A program made the position numbers and the translations under genes. A stretch of 49,284 nt of DNA from Symbiodinium natans (lineage: Eukaryota > Sar > Dinophyceae > Suessiales > Symbiodiniaceae), in contig CAJNDS010000940.1 in assembly GCA_905221605.1 (NCBI GenBank), positions 1 through 49,284 on the forward strand. Direction: 5' to 3'. How positions within the stretch are numbered: position 1 is the stretch's first letter; every line of letters begins with the position of its first letter. Of the stretch, positions 21,567 through 29,299 are shown piece after piece. The notes beneath the pieces were generated by a model that was not told the origin of the DNA, did no database searches, and saw nothing but the letters and a program-made list of their open reading frames with translations.

Positions 21567-22505
21567 CTGGCGGTCGTCATGTTGGGTTCCCCCTTTGCAC
21601 CAGATAAAAGGCAAGCAATGGCTTCAGCAGGTACCTTTTTAGGCCTCGATTTTGACTTTTCCGAGGCATTGAGAAGTGGGCATGTCAAGTTCTTCGTTCG
21701 TGAGCGTCTGCTACAGAAGGTGCAGGATATGGTGACCACTAGCCTTTCGACCGGGTTGCTCTCTGCAGGCCAGGCATCCAAGCTGTATGGTACGTGCAAC
21801 TTCTTGGAGCAGGGCATGTACGGAAGAGTAGGAGCCGGAGGCCTGCACTCTATCCGCGAGAGAGCGGATGAAACAAGTCGGGAGTTGACCCCGCCAATCC
21901 GGGCCAGTCTGCAGATGATCTTAGCAGTGCTGGCCGTGCGACCGGAGCGTGAATTCGAGCTTTTCCCTCGACCACTTCCAAGATTTCTTGCTGCGAGTGA
22001 CGCAGCCGAAGACATACCTGGACAAGGGACGGGAGGCTTCCACATAGTTTGGTTGGATGAGCCGGAGAAGCGGGAGAGCTTTGCGGCTGTGGTCAACTCA
22101 GAGCTCTATGCCCTGTTCACGCCAGGTGAGCATAAGATCGCTCAGTTGGAATTGGCAATGGTTTTCTACGGGCTGGTAGTGCGTGCTGAATCCTTCAGGG
22201 GAAGGCGCGGCTACTGGTATATTGACAACGTGGCAGCACTTATGGCGCTCATCCGAGGCCGTTCCAGCTCGCCGGACCTTGAACGCCTAGCCCACCTCAT
22301 ACATGTGGCCTTGTTTACTCTTCGAACATCCATTTTCTGGGAATATGTGCCATCCAAAAGTAACTGGGCGGACGCGGTGAGCCGTGTAGGACTCTGCGAT
22401 CCGTGGTTACACCAGAGGGGTTTTTCCCCTAATCTGGCTACCTTTCCCACAATTCTTTGGTCTCTACCATTCAGCGCAGTGTTGACAGTCTTCCGTTTCC
22501 TGTGA
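21567..22505 (+). CDS. Reverse transcriptase thumb and RNase H
   Basis: Continues the polyprotein after a one-base frame change at about 21566. It holds the RT connection (SAGTFLGLDFDF) and then a DIRS-type RNase H. Candidate catalytic residues are Asp (21999, ASDAAED), Glu (22149, QLELAMV), Asp (22224, YIDNVAALMAL) and Asp (22371, PSKSNWADAVSR). The ORF ends 27 bp before repeat B1. An upstream stretch of this frame (21381-21566) is a shadow of the RT frame. The slip context (ACAGACTGG) is not a canonical heptamer, so mutation or sequence error is more likely than programmed frameshifting. Confidence 0.82.
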   Translation: MAVVMLGSPFAPDKRQAMASAGTFLGLDFDFSEALRSGHVKFFVRERLLQKVQDMVTTSLSTGLLSAGQASKLYGTCNFLEQGMYGRVGAGGLHSIRERADETSRELTPPIRASLQMILAVLAVRPEREFELFPRPLPRFLAASDAAEDIPGQGTGGFHIVWLDEPEKRESFAAVVNSELYALFTPGEHKIAQLELAMVFYGLVVRAESFRGRRGYWYIDNVAALMALIRGRSSSPDLERLAHLIHVALFTLRTSIFWEYVPSKSNWADAVSRVGLCDPWLHQRGFSPNLATFPTILWSLPFSAVLTVFRFL

Positions 22506-22532
22506 GAGTGCTATGGGGATGAGAGTGCCTTG

Positions 22533-22780
22533 GGTGTTTCAAACCGCTAGGCGTTAGCGGTGAAGGAGAAGCAGAGAGGTGTTCCTCTGCATCCAAGCAA
22601 CAAGTGTTGTTGCATCACCCACCTTTGGCCCCGGTGCCACGGAGCGATTTACCAAAGCACTATCCCGGAGTTGAACCGGGTTGCACAGGTGGAGACTGCA
22701 ACGGAGTGCGAGGTGTTTGGAAAAGAGACCGAGGGCTCTGCAGGGCAGAGTGTAGTGAGTAGCACTGCAAGTAGGAATGT
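22533..22780 (+). repeat. Split direct repeat B1
   Basis: 248 bp identical by eye to 23058-23305. It starts GGTGTTTCAAACCGCTAGG and ends AGTAGGAATGT, and abuts repeat A2. It contains a 7-bp inverted repeat near its left end and a short stem CCCGG/CCGGG at 22664-22680. Confidence 0.9.
22543..22561. promoter_or_regulatory. Candidate recombinase core site (copy 1)
   Basis: ACCGCTA, 5-nt spacer GGCGT, TAGCGGT: a perfect 7-bp inverted repeat. The same 19 bp recur at 23021-23039 and 23068-23086, always at the left edge of a B repeat. Inverted arms around a short spacer are typical of tyrosine-recombinase crossover sites; the assignment is inference. Confidence 0.45.
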
Positions 22781-22892
22781 TAACCATGCATCGTGTTTGG
22801 CAGGCATGGGTGTGCATGTATCATTCCTCATTGCTGCTGCATGCCATTTTGGTTCGAGTGTGACCCAAAACGGCAGGCAGCTGTTGATTTTG
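22780..22892 (+). repeat. Split direct repeat A2
   Basis: 113 bp, 111 identical to A1 (13184-13296). Directly abuts B1, as expected for the B1-A2 junction that lets a circular intermediate be rebuilt. Confidence 0.9.
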
Positions 22893-23010
22893 CCCACCCA
22901 CCCGCCCTGTTCGGACTCGGCCTCCGGTGGAGTCACCCAGTCCTTATGGGGTTGCGCACGTAGGTGCGACTCGTTTCGTGGTGTGGAACCGGGTGGTTCA
23001 ATCCAATGGG
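22893..23010. other. Spacer between A2 and B2
   Basis: 118 bp of unique sequence between the repeats, which in simple split-direct-repeat elements would be short or absent. No ORF or motif recognised. Confidence 0.5.
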
Positions 23011-23057
23011 GGTGTTTCAAACCGCTAGGCGTTAGCGGTGAAGGAGAAGCAGAGAGG
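23011..23057 (+). repeat. Partial extra copy of the B repeat start
   Basis: 47 bp identical to the first 47 bp of B1/B2, placed immediately before B2. It includes the inverted-repeat core at 23021-23039. Probably a short tandem duplication. Confidence 0.88.
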
Positions 23058-23305
23058 GGTGTTTCAAACCGCTAGGCGTTAGCGGTGAAGGAGAAGCAGA
23101 GAGGTGTTCCTCTGCATCCAAGCAACAAGTGTTGTTGCATCACCCACCTTTGGCCCCGGTGCCACGGAGCGATTTACCAAAGCACTATCCCGGAGTTGAA
23201 CCGGGTTGCACAGGTGGAGACTGCAACGGAGTGCGAGGTGTTTGGAAAAGAGACCGAGGGCTCTGCAGGGCAGAGTGTAGTGAGTAGCACTGCAAGTAGG
23301 AATGT
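23058..23305 (+). repeat. Split direct repeat B2 (right end of element)
   Basis: 248 bp, identical by eye to B1. Includes the third inverted-repeat core at 23068-23086. Identity with B1 stops after AGTAGGAATGT at 23305; the sequence beyond is flanking DNA. Confidence 0.9.
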
Positions 23306-23981
23306 ACAATTGAATACTTTCACCACTAAGGCCGTGCTTGCTGCCGTGAGAGCAGCGTCGTTCTTGAGAGCCATGTTGCCAGACATGTGTAGATCTGCTG
23401 CAGATAGAACTATTTGGTAATGTCTCATATGGCCACTGGCAACTGTATTCCGGGGGCATACACCTTCAGAGTATTAAGCCCACGGGACACCTCACTGTTG
23501 GGGGTGGGGGGGGGAAGGACTCCGCATGTGCATGGACTCTGCTAGAAGGTTTGGCAATACATCTGTTTCCTGCAAAGCATCAAGAGATGCTTTTCTGATC
23601 TTTTCTGTTTGCAGCATGGATCCAGGAGTCCAAGCCAGTGGTGGTCCCAAGTGTGCGGGTGAAGCGAATTCTCAGCCAAGAAGCAATGTGTGCATGTGCG
23701 ACCTTAAGGTCAGACGCAGATAGGGTTGGCAGGAGCTACAGTAGGCAACCGGTAGCGGAGTTCGCCTTCCCCGGTTTGCAACGTGTCGCAGTCCAGCGCA
23801 AGTGAATCGAACCAAAAGAGCCTGCCCTAATCTGCCCCACTCGAAGAATTGATTCCTTCCTTGCAGAGGAATCATGCTTCACAGCAGACACAACTCTCGC
23901 AAACCATTGCGTTTAACTGGGCTCTAAGCGTAATGGTGCGGGTACAGATGCGGTCCAGGTAGCTTGTCTCCAAAGCGCGCT
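23306..23981. other. Spacer upstream of asparagine synthetase gene
   Basis: Includes a G-rich run at about 23497-23516. No ORF with recognisable content. The 5' UTR of the asparagine synthetase gene should lie at its right end. A weak spliced-leader resemblance near 23955 is not convincing. Confidence 0.5.
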
Positions 23982-25682
23982 ATGTGCGGTATTCTGGCAG
24001 GCATCTCTTGCGATGGCAGCGACATATGCCAGGAGTCTAAGCAAAGGATCCTGCAGATGCTCGAGAAGATGACGCACAGGGGTCCTGATGAATCAGGTGT
24101 TCACCTAGGTGGAAGATTCTGGTTGGGACACACTCGACTATCGATTGTGTCGCCCTCGCATGGCCACCAACCCATTACTGACCATGATGAGTCGACATAT
24201 GTTTGTGTCAACGGCGAGATCTACAACCACCTTGATCTCCGGGCCGAGGTTGGAGTTCTTGATAGTCAGCGCACAACTGACTCAGATTCAGAGATTGTCA
24301 TTCATGGATACAAGAAGTTTGGCAATGACATCTGCGAAAAATTGCTGGGAATGTTTGCTTTCGTCCTTATTTCGCAGCAGGGTGAAGATTTGAAAGTTCT
24401 CGCATGCCGCGACAAAATTGGCATCAAACCATTATACCTTGGAAAATCCAAAGATGGCCGTGAGTATCTTCTCTCCTCTGAGTTGAAAGGCATTGTGAAC
24501 GAATGCCGGCCGGAGGATCTACAGCTCGTTCCTGCTGGGCATTACTGGACTCCTGAGACTGGCTTGATCAAGTACTACAATCCGGCCTGGGATACAGACT
24601 CCTTTCTGGACGATGCATTGAAAAACAGAATTCCAGCTGTACCTGCCAGGTATGCCACTGTCGAGGAATGTAAAGCTGCTTTGGAGGAAGCAGTGATTCG
24701 TCGTTGCATGGCAGATGTTGAGATCGGATTGTTGTTGTCCGGTGGCCTGGATAGTTCCATCATTGGGGCCATTATGCATGAGCCCCGTGTCAAAGCCCAC
24801 CTCAAAGCCACAGGCACGATTAAATCGTTCGCCGTGGGACAAGAGGGCTCTCCAGACATTTTGGCAGCACGGGTTGTGTCGAAGTACCTGGGCACGGAGC
24901 ACTACGAAGCGCTCTTTACACCTGAGATGGTTTTCCCCCTGTTGGAGAAGATTGTTTATCACATGGAGACGTACGAGCCTGAGCTGATTCGTTCTTGCAT
25001 CCCCAATTATCTCCTTGCGCAGAAGGCAGCAGAACATGTCAAGGTTGTGCTGACCGGAGAGGGCAGCGATGAACTTTGGTCCGGATACTTGTACTACGGA
25101 GATTGCAGCGATGAGACAATGCTGCAGGAGGAGAACCGCCGAATCCTGAAAGCAGTTCAGTTCGTGAATTTGCAACGGGCTGACCGAATGTCAATGGCAC
25201 ACTCATTGGAGGCTCGAGTACCTTTCTTCGATGTGAACTACATTGCAACGGCCATGCGCGTGGACCCAAAAGAGAAGCTCATCACCTCCGACAGATGTGA
25301 AAAGTGGCTCTTGAGGACCATGTACCAGGATGTTCTGGCCAAGGAGGTGGTGTGGAGAACGAAGGCCATGCAGTGTGAGGGTGTTGGCATGACTTGGGTG
25401 CAAATCCTTCAAGCACATATCTCTGAGCTAGTGTCGGATGCGGACTTTCAACATGCCGCAGCAACCTTTCCTTTGAATCCTCCTCAAAGCAAGGAGGAGT
25501 ATTACTACCGTGCCATCTTTGAAAAATACTATCCAGGTTGTGAGAAATTTGTTCACGTTTGGCCCGGGGGATGCCGCGCGGCTGGAGCACCCTGGAAGAA
25601 TGACAAGTACACGAGGCATGGGCTCGTGGACGTAAACGTGCTTAAAAAGGGGCACGGATGTGCAGGCTATATTTCTGCCTAG
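23982..25682 (+). CDS. Asparagine synthetase (glutamine-hydrolysing)
   Basis: 566 residues, full length for the family. It converts aspartate, glutamine and ATP to asparagine, glutamate, AMP and pyrophosphate in the cytosol. I place the start at the second in-frame ATG (MCGILAG), because Cys2 must become the N-terminal nucleophile of the glutaminase domain; the ATG at 23964 would add six residues. Glutaminase motifs: MTHRGPDESG, HTRLSIV, CVNGEIYNH. Synthetase motifs: the PP-loop LSGGLDSS (about 253-259), LTGEGSDELWSGY (about 357-369) and RADRMSMAHSLEARVPFFD. The conserved late segment appears as WRTKAMQCEGVG. The gene has no intron, unlike the other genes here, which would fit an origin by reinsertion of a processed mRNA, though intronless genes are not rare in dinoflagellates. 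No frameshift or missing catalytic residue is seen. Confidence 0.95.
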   Translation: MCGILAGISCDGSDICQESKQRILQMLEKMTHRGPDESGVHLGGRFWLGHTRLSIVSPSHGHQPITDHDESTYVCVNGEIYNHLDLRAEVGVLDSQRTTDSDSEIVIHGYKKFGNDICEKLLGMFAFVLISQQGEDLKVLACRDKIGIKPLYLGKSKDGREYLLSSELKGIVNECRPEDLQLVPAGHYWTPETGLIKYYNPAWDTDSFLDDALKNRIPAVPARYATVEECKAALEEAVIRRCMADVEIGLLLSGGLDSSIIGAIMHEPRVKAHLKATGTIKSFAVGQEGSPDILAARVVSKYLGTEHYEALFTPEMVFPLLEKIVYHMETYEPELIRSCIPNYLLAQKAAEHVKVVLTGEGSDELWSGYLYYGDCSDETMLQEENRRILKAVQFVNLQRADRMSMAHSLEARVPFFDVNYIATAMRVDPKEKLITSDRCEKWLLRTMYQDVLAKEVVWRTKAMQCEGVGMTWVQILQAHISELVSDADFQHAAATFPLNPPQSKEEYYYRAIFEKYYPGCEKFVHVWPGGCRAAGAPWKNDKYTRHGLVDVNVLKKGHGCAGYISA

Positions 25683-26204
25683 TTCTCCTGGTTTCTGTGT
25701 TGAGCTCCGGGCAAACCCCCTTGCGCCGTGGAAAAAGACAGCTGATGGCGGGCCTTGGCGTGGGAGGATTCTCGAAACATCTCGTCACAAGGGAACCATA
25801 GGGAACCCAAAACATTAAGAAGAACAAGGTTTTATGTTCCAGAATAGTAGGAGACCTCAACAAATCCTTCTACTACAACACCCAAACTAGTAGGAGCCCT
25901 ATCAGGAGGACACCGATTTTGAGAAGCCACGTCAGCCGATAGAGAGCAAAGCTACAAAACTGTGCCAGCATTTGGGGGGGAGATGGGGGGAGGGGGTGGA
26001 GCGGAATTCAGACGAGGAATCGCATTAGTGCTCAAGACTGAAGACTCCGGGAACTTCGGAGGGATGTGGCTCAAGCGTGCCACCGTTTGCAGAGCTGCGA
26101 CCTCTAGTCACTCTAGTCTTATGTGGCATCAGTGTCCACCTTACTCATTTCCAGCATGCCAGACGGCCATTTCCAGCTGTGAGCAGCCACCACGGCCCAC
26201 CAGA
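25683..26204. other. Spacer; start of divergent duplicated block
   Basis: 3' flank of the asparagine synthetase gene. From about 26030 the sequence (CTCAAGACT...ACTCCGG, TGCGACCTCTAGTC, CTTATGTGGCATCA) resembles 28165-28320 upstream of the intact TM-protein gene, so the family's upstream DNA is duplicated too. Confidence 0.5.
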
Positions 26205-26252
26205 ATGAAGCTGATCATGGTACGTCACGGTCACGTGGAGAACCCCAACTCG
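26205..26252 (+). CDS. Orphan first exon of a histidine-phosphatase (PGM-like) gene
   Basis: ATG at 26205 opens a 16-codon frame reading MKLIMVRHGHVENPNS, followed at 26253 by GTGAGA, a good GT donor. The hydrophobic-VRHG segment followed by Asn is the catalytic RHG signature of the histidine phosphatase superfamily (phosphoglycerate-mutase-like), with the phosphorylated His at residue 8. I could not find the following exons in the window; 76 bp downstream a member of another family begins. It may be a captured exon, or the first exon of a gene broken by the insertion of the repeat block. The match is short, so confidence is moderate. Confidence 0.5.
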
Positions 26253-26280
26253 GTGAGACGCCCCGGCATCTCGTCAGGCC

Positions 26281-26619
26281 ATGCTGCGGGAATTAGCGTA
26301 TTTAGTGTTTAGCGCAACCTCCACAGGTGCTGCCCCATCCAGGACTAGTGACGCAATGCTGACGAGCATGACGGTTAACGATCCAAAGTGTGTGCACAGC
26401 CCGGATCCAGACCGCATGTCTGCACTCCAGCTGGAAAGAAGACAGGCCTCCTCCAAACAGGTTCAGATCGATGCAGTCACCTGTATCGGCTGTGGTTTTA
26501 GCGCTGTTTGCTGTTCCTCTTCTAAGTTGTGCAAGTGCGTCGTGGACGCGACCCCTGTTCCTTACTCCATGGCCATCGTTGTCTGTAGCATTTTCCAGGT
26601 CAATTTCTCAGTAAAATGA
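26281..26619 (+). pseudogene. TM-protein family member 1 (frame-scrambled)
   Basis: 112-codon frame related to the intact genes at 28626 and 37763. It shares the region after the signal segment (TGAAPSRTSD, LTSMTVNDPKCVHS, LQLE...SSKQ) and the tail VVDATPVPYSMA. The part corresponding to the transmembrane helix reads in this frame as a cysteine-rich segment (CIGCGFSAVCC...), whereas the neighbouring frame still shows a hydrophobic stretch (SAVVLALFAVPLLS). Two compensating frame changes have therefore replaced the helix, and the C-terminus is altered. Probably a pseudogene, possibly an altered protein. Confidence 0.55.
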
Positions 26620-26810
26620 GCCCAGTAAAGAGAGGCATCGGCTGCGCTGTTAACCACTGGAGAAGCCCTGAATTCCCCCCAGCTCTAACTTCGAGGGCAC
26701 CTTCCTCTTCGTGCTGGTCCTGGTCCGCAGCCGTCGCTTAGCGGCTGGGCGTGCTTGTGGTCTTCCTGCCCTGAAGGTGTCAATAATCAGCCTAATGGAT
26801 AAAAGATAAA
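26620..26810 (+). repeat. Degenerate 3' tail of the TM-protein family
   Basis: Corresponds to 29025-29280 and 38145-38400: AAGAGAGGCATC(A/G)GCTG, AACTTCGAGG, CTGGTCCTGGTCCG and AAGGTGTCAATAATCAG are shared. This copy has deletions and no long open frame. Confidence 0.6.
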
Positions 26811-28164
26811 GAAGTTAGAACCATATTACAGGACCACAAACCCGACCTGTGTGTTTTTTGGGCTGCCCTCGCAGAAAGAGTGGTAGTGTTACGCATGCCT
26901 GTGACGGATCGGTGTGATTCTCTGTGGTGATTTTGTGAGGTATGGCGGCAATCGGTTGGGACGGCAGCTCGGTGTTTGACCGGTGATGCGGCGGCGAGTG
27001 TGGTGGCTTTGCATGATCGTATCATTCGATGGTGCAGAGAGCGGTGCACGGATGATTTCCGGCTGCCAGAAATCAGTACTGAGCTTGTCCCGCGGATGTG
27101 TTTTGCGGCAGGCAGTCAGATCACCAAAACCACCACTAAGAAGGTGTGTTTGTCAAATTCGCCACTCACATGCTTGCATCGGACAATCAGATCACCAGTC
27201 TCACCAATCTCACCAAAAAATCACCACTAATAAGAAAGGGCTTTTTTGGTCATGGCAGCGCTTGCGTGGGACAATCAGATCACCACACTGACCACAAACA
27301 AAATGGGGCTTGCTTTTGGTCATCGCAGTGCTTGTCTGAGACAATCAGCTCACCACACTGACCACTAAGAAATGGGGCATTTGTTTGGGTCATCGCGGTG
27401 CTTGCATCGGAGAGCGAGATCACTAAGTCACCCCTGGACAGCACCCTCTAAGACTTTTCAGCAAGACTTGTCTCCGATACGCGTTTAGGGTAGGAGTTGA
27501 GCCCCGAAGCATCCCAAAGCAGCCTAATCTTTCGCTTCAGGAGGGGCCGGTGGCATGTAGATTGGGAGGACAATTTACCATTAAGTATCACCGGCAATTT
27601 GACCTGATTTATGCAGCTTTCTGGCTGATCATGGTACTTTCATGCTCAAAAAAGCAGCAGTGGTCCCTCTCCCCCTCATCAGGTATGCTTCAAGGAGAAT
27701 ACGGTGCTGGGAGACCTCAAAGCCTCGAAGCCCGAACCTGCTAGCTTCAAGCATGAGCATCCCAACTCAGCTCATGACGCATGGCATAGTTTCTAAGCTG
27801 CCCCTGCCAGCTGCTGCAGGGGCAGGAAGAGGAAATGGCACTGCACTCAATGCCATTTGCACATCAGCTTTCTGGGTGCTTGCCCTGCGCAAAGTTCGGT
27901 CCTTGCATATTCTATCGAAAATGACCAGACAAGGCAAAGCCTTTGTGAGGGATGCGCACATGACGCTGCCAAGATCTGCCAAGACTGGGCGAAAAAGCGC
28001 GAGTTTAGCTTGCTGTCGGGTCCGCATCATGGCGTGCTCCCTAAGGGCCCCCCCCCCCCCCCCATCCATTGGGAGGAACTGGTGGCGCGGTTGTGCAAAG
28101 TGCGAAGCCTCTACCATAGACCGGCTTATGTGGGCCTGCATAATGTCTTCGGGTGTTTAGGGCG
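26811..28164. other. Spacer with tandem repeat and poly-C run
   Basis: 27100-27425 holds about four imperfect units of 60-90 bp, each with GCTTGC(G/A)T(G/C)GGACAATCAGATCACCA-like sequence and a GGTCAT(C/G)GC(A/G)G(T/C)GCTTG segment. A run of about 16 C occurs near 28050. The open frames at 27642-28160 and 27857-28306 carry no recognisable motif. Confidence 0.5.
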
Positions 28165-28548
28165 TTGCTCAAGGCTCAAGACTCCGGAAGGATGTGGCTT
28201 TGATGTATTCCACCATTTGCAGAAATGGGCTACGACCACTTCGGAGGACGCCTTCCTTTGTGTCTGTAGAATTCGAGCTACGAATGCTGCGAGCTGCGAC
28301 ATCTAGTCTTATGTGGCATCATTCTGTTTCACTGGCGATGGCGCGGTGTTGTCTTTTTTGTTTCAGTACGATAACCGAGAATCACCTTACAGCTCAGTTC
28401 GGGGACTTTGGATTGCCATTTCCAGCCGACCGTGAGCTGCACAGGTCACCAAGGACGCCCTCCAGAAACTGAAACTAAGCATGGCCATCAACAAAATCCC
28501 TCCTCGGCAGTGGACTTCCTGGCGAGTTCTTGTTGCATGGCGTGTTGC

Positions 28549-28559
28549 TTTTGGCTCAA
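28549..28559 (+). promoter_or_regulatory. Possible relict spliced-leader fragment
   Basis: TTTTGGCTCAA matches 11 of the last 12 bases of the dinoflagellate spliced leader (which ends ATTTTGGCTCAAG) and lies 67 bp upstream of the family member 2 start. Genomic leader relics are known where processed dinoflagellate mRNAs were reinserted. An 11-base match could be chance. Confidence 0.3.
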
Positions 28560-28625
28560 AGGCCCACTAGTCACGAGAAAACATTCTCATAAACGGGGTA
28601 TGTCCATATCCTTAGACTCCTCGCC

Positions 28626-29024
28626 ATGGCGTCTTGTCTCGCCCTACTACTACCCCTAGGGTTGGCGGCTATCGCAACCACTACAGGTACCGCCCCATCC
28701 AGCACCAGTGCTGCAAAGCTGCTGACCAGTATGACGGCAAACGATCCAGAGTGTGTGCATGGAGCACAGCAAGACCATGTGTTGCATATGCTGCAACTTG
28801 AAACAGGACGCATCTCCTCCAAGCAGACCCAGATCCAACTAAACACCCTGGCTGTGGATGCAATCGTACCGTGCATACCGGCTGTGATTCTGGCGTTGTT
28901 GGGTACGGCTGCTCTGTTCCTGGTCTACAAGTTCGTTGTGGACGCATCCCCTGTCCCCTACACCATGGCACTTGGTGTCTACAGTAATTTCCAGGACAAG
29001 TTTTCACAACATGAATCCCAGTGA
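28626..29024 (+). CDS. Small secreted/single-pass membrane protein, family member 2
   Basis: 132 residues. N-terminus MASCLALLLPLGLAAIA is a typical signal peptide. A polar, Thr/Ser/Gln-rich ectodomain of about 55 residues follows (with CVHGAQQDHVLHMLQLE), then a hydrophobic helix at about 79-103 (AIVPCIPAVILALLGTAALF), then a short tail containing VVDASPVPYTMA and YSNFQDKFSQHE. I do not recognise the family. The last 60 residues are almost identical to those of the gene at 37763, whereas the ectodomains differ strongly, so the C-terminal DNA was recently copied or converted. The ATG is in a good context (GCCATGG). No intron is needed. Its position among two broken relatives indicates a local expanding family. 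Confidence 0.7.
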   Translation: MASCLALLLPLGLAAIATTTGTAPSSTSAAKLLTSMTANDPECVHGAQQDHVLHMLQLETGRISSKQTQIQLNTLAVDAIVPCIPAVILALLGTAALFLVYKFVVDASPVPYTMALGVYSNFQDKFSQHESQ

Positions 29025-29299
29025 AGAGAGGCATCAGCTGCTCAACCACTCGACAAGCCGTGAATCCCATCCCCAACCCTAACTTCGAGGACAACTTCCT
29101 CTTCACGCTGGTCCTGGTCCGAAGCCAACGCCTAGCGGATGATTTCCATGCCAACCTCTTTGTTTCGGGGTGCCTGGTAGGTGCTCACAAAATGGGCACG
29201 GCGCTGGGCATGCTTGCGGTCTTCCTGGCCTTGAAGGCTTTCCCGGCTTCCCCCCGAAAGGTGTCAATAATCAGAATAATGACAACCAGGGAAAATTGA
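29021..29299 (+). other. Conserved downstream frame of member 2 (3' region)
   Basis: 92-codon open frame overlapping the end of member 2, starting at a GTG, with NPIPNPNFEDNFLFTLVLV and a hydrophobic segment (GTALGMLAVFLALKAF). The copy at 38140-38418 is nearly identical in DNA, so conservation of this frame is not independent evidence for coding. More likely 3' UTR or a remnant of a longer ancestral protein. Confidence 0.3.

Larger units (their letters stand above)
13184..23305 (+). mobile_element. Tyrosine-recombinase retrotransposon with split direct repeats
   Basis: The element has the arrangement A1 (13184-13296) - coding region - B1 (22533-22780) - A2 (22780-22892) - spacer - B2 (23058-23305). 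This split-direct-repeat layout is known from PAT/Ngaro-like members of the DIRS order. The coding content agrees: a tyrosine recombinase, gag-like ORF, reverse transcriptase with YFDD, and DIRS-type RNase H ending in a PSKxNxADAxSR motif. There are no LTRs, integrase or aspartic protease motifs. All ORFs are on the + strand. A1/A2 differ at 2 of 113 positions, and B1/B2 show no difference over 248 bp by eye. This implies fairly recent activity, despite frame changes in the ORFs. Gene order (recombinase first, RT/RNase H last) differs from the usual gag-first order. Confidence 0.88.

Noticed and set aside
22664-22750. tRNA gene on the - strand of repeat B1
   Set aside because: Only a T-arm-like hairpin fits; no pairing acceptor stem, D-arm or anticodon arm at the right distance.
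23950-23981. Spliced-leader relict before asparagine synthetase
   Set aside because: Needs gaps and several mismatches to align; not better than chance.
27100-27425. CRISPR-like repeat-spacer array
   Set aside because: Units are imperfect tandem minisatellite copies with no constant-length spacers, in a eukaryotic context.
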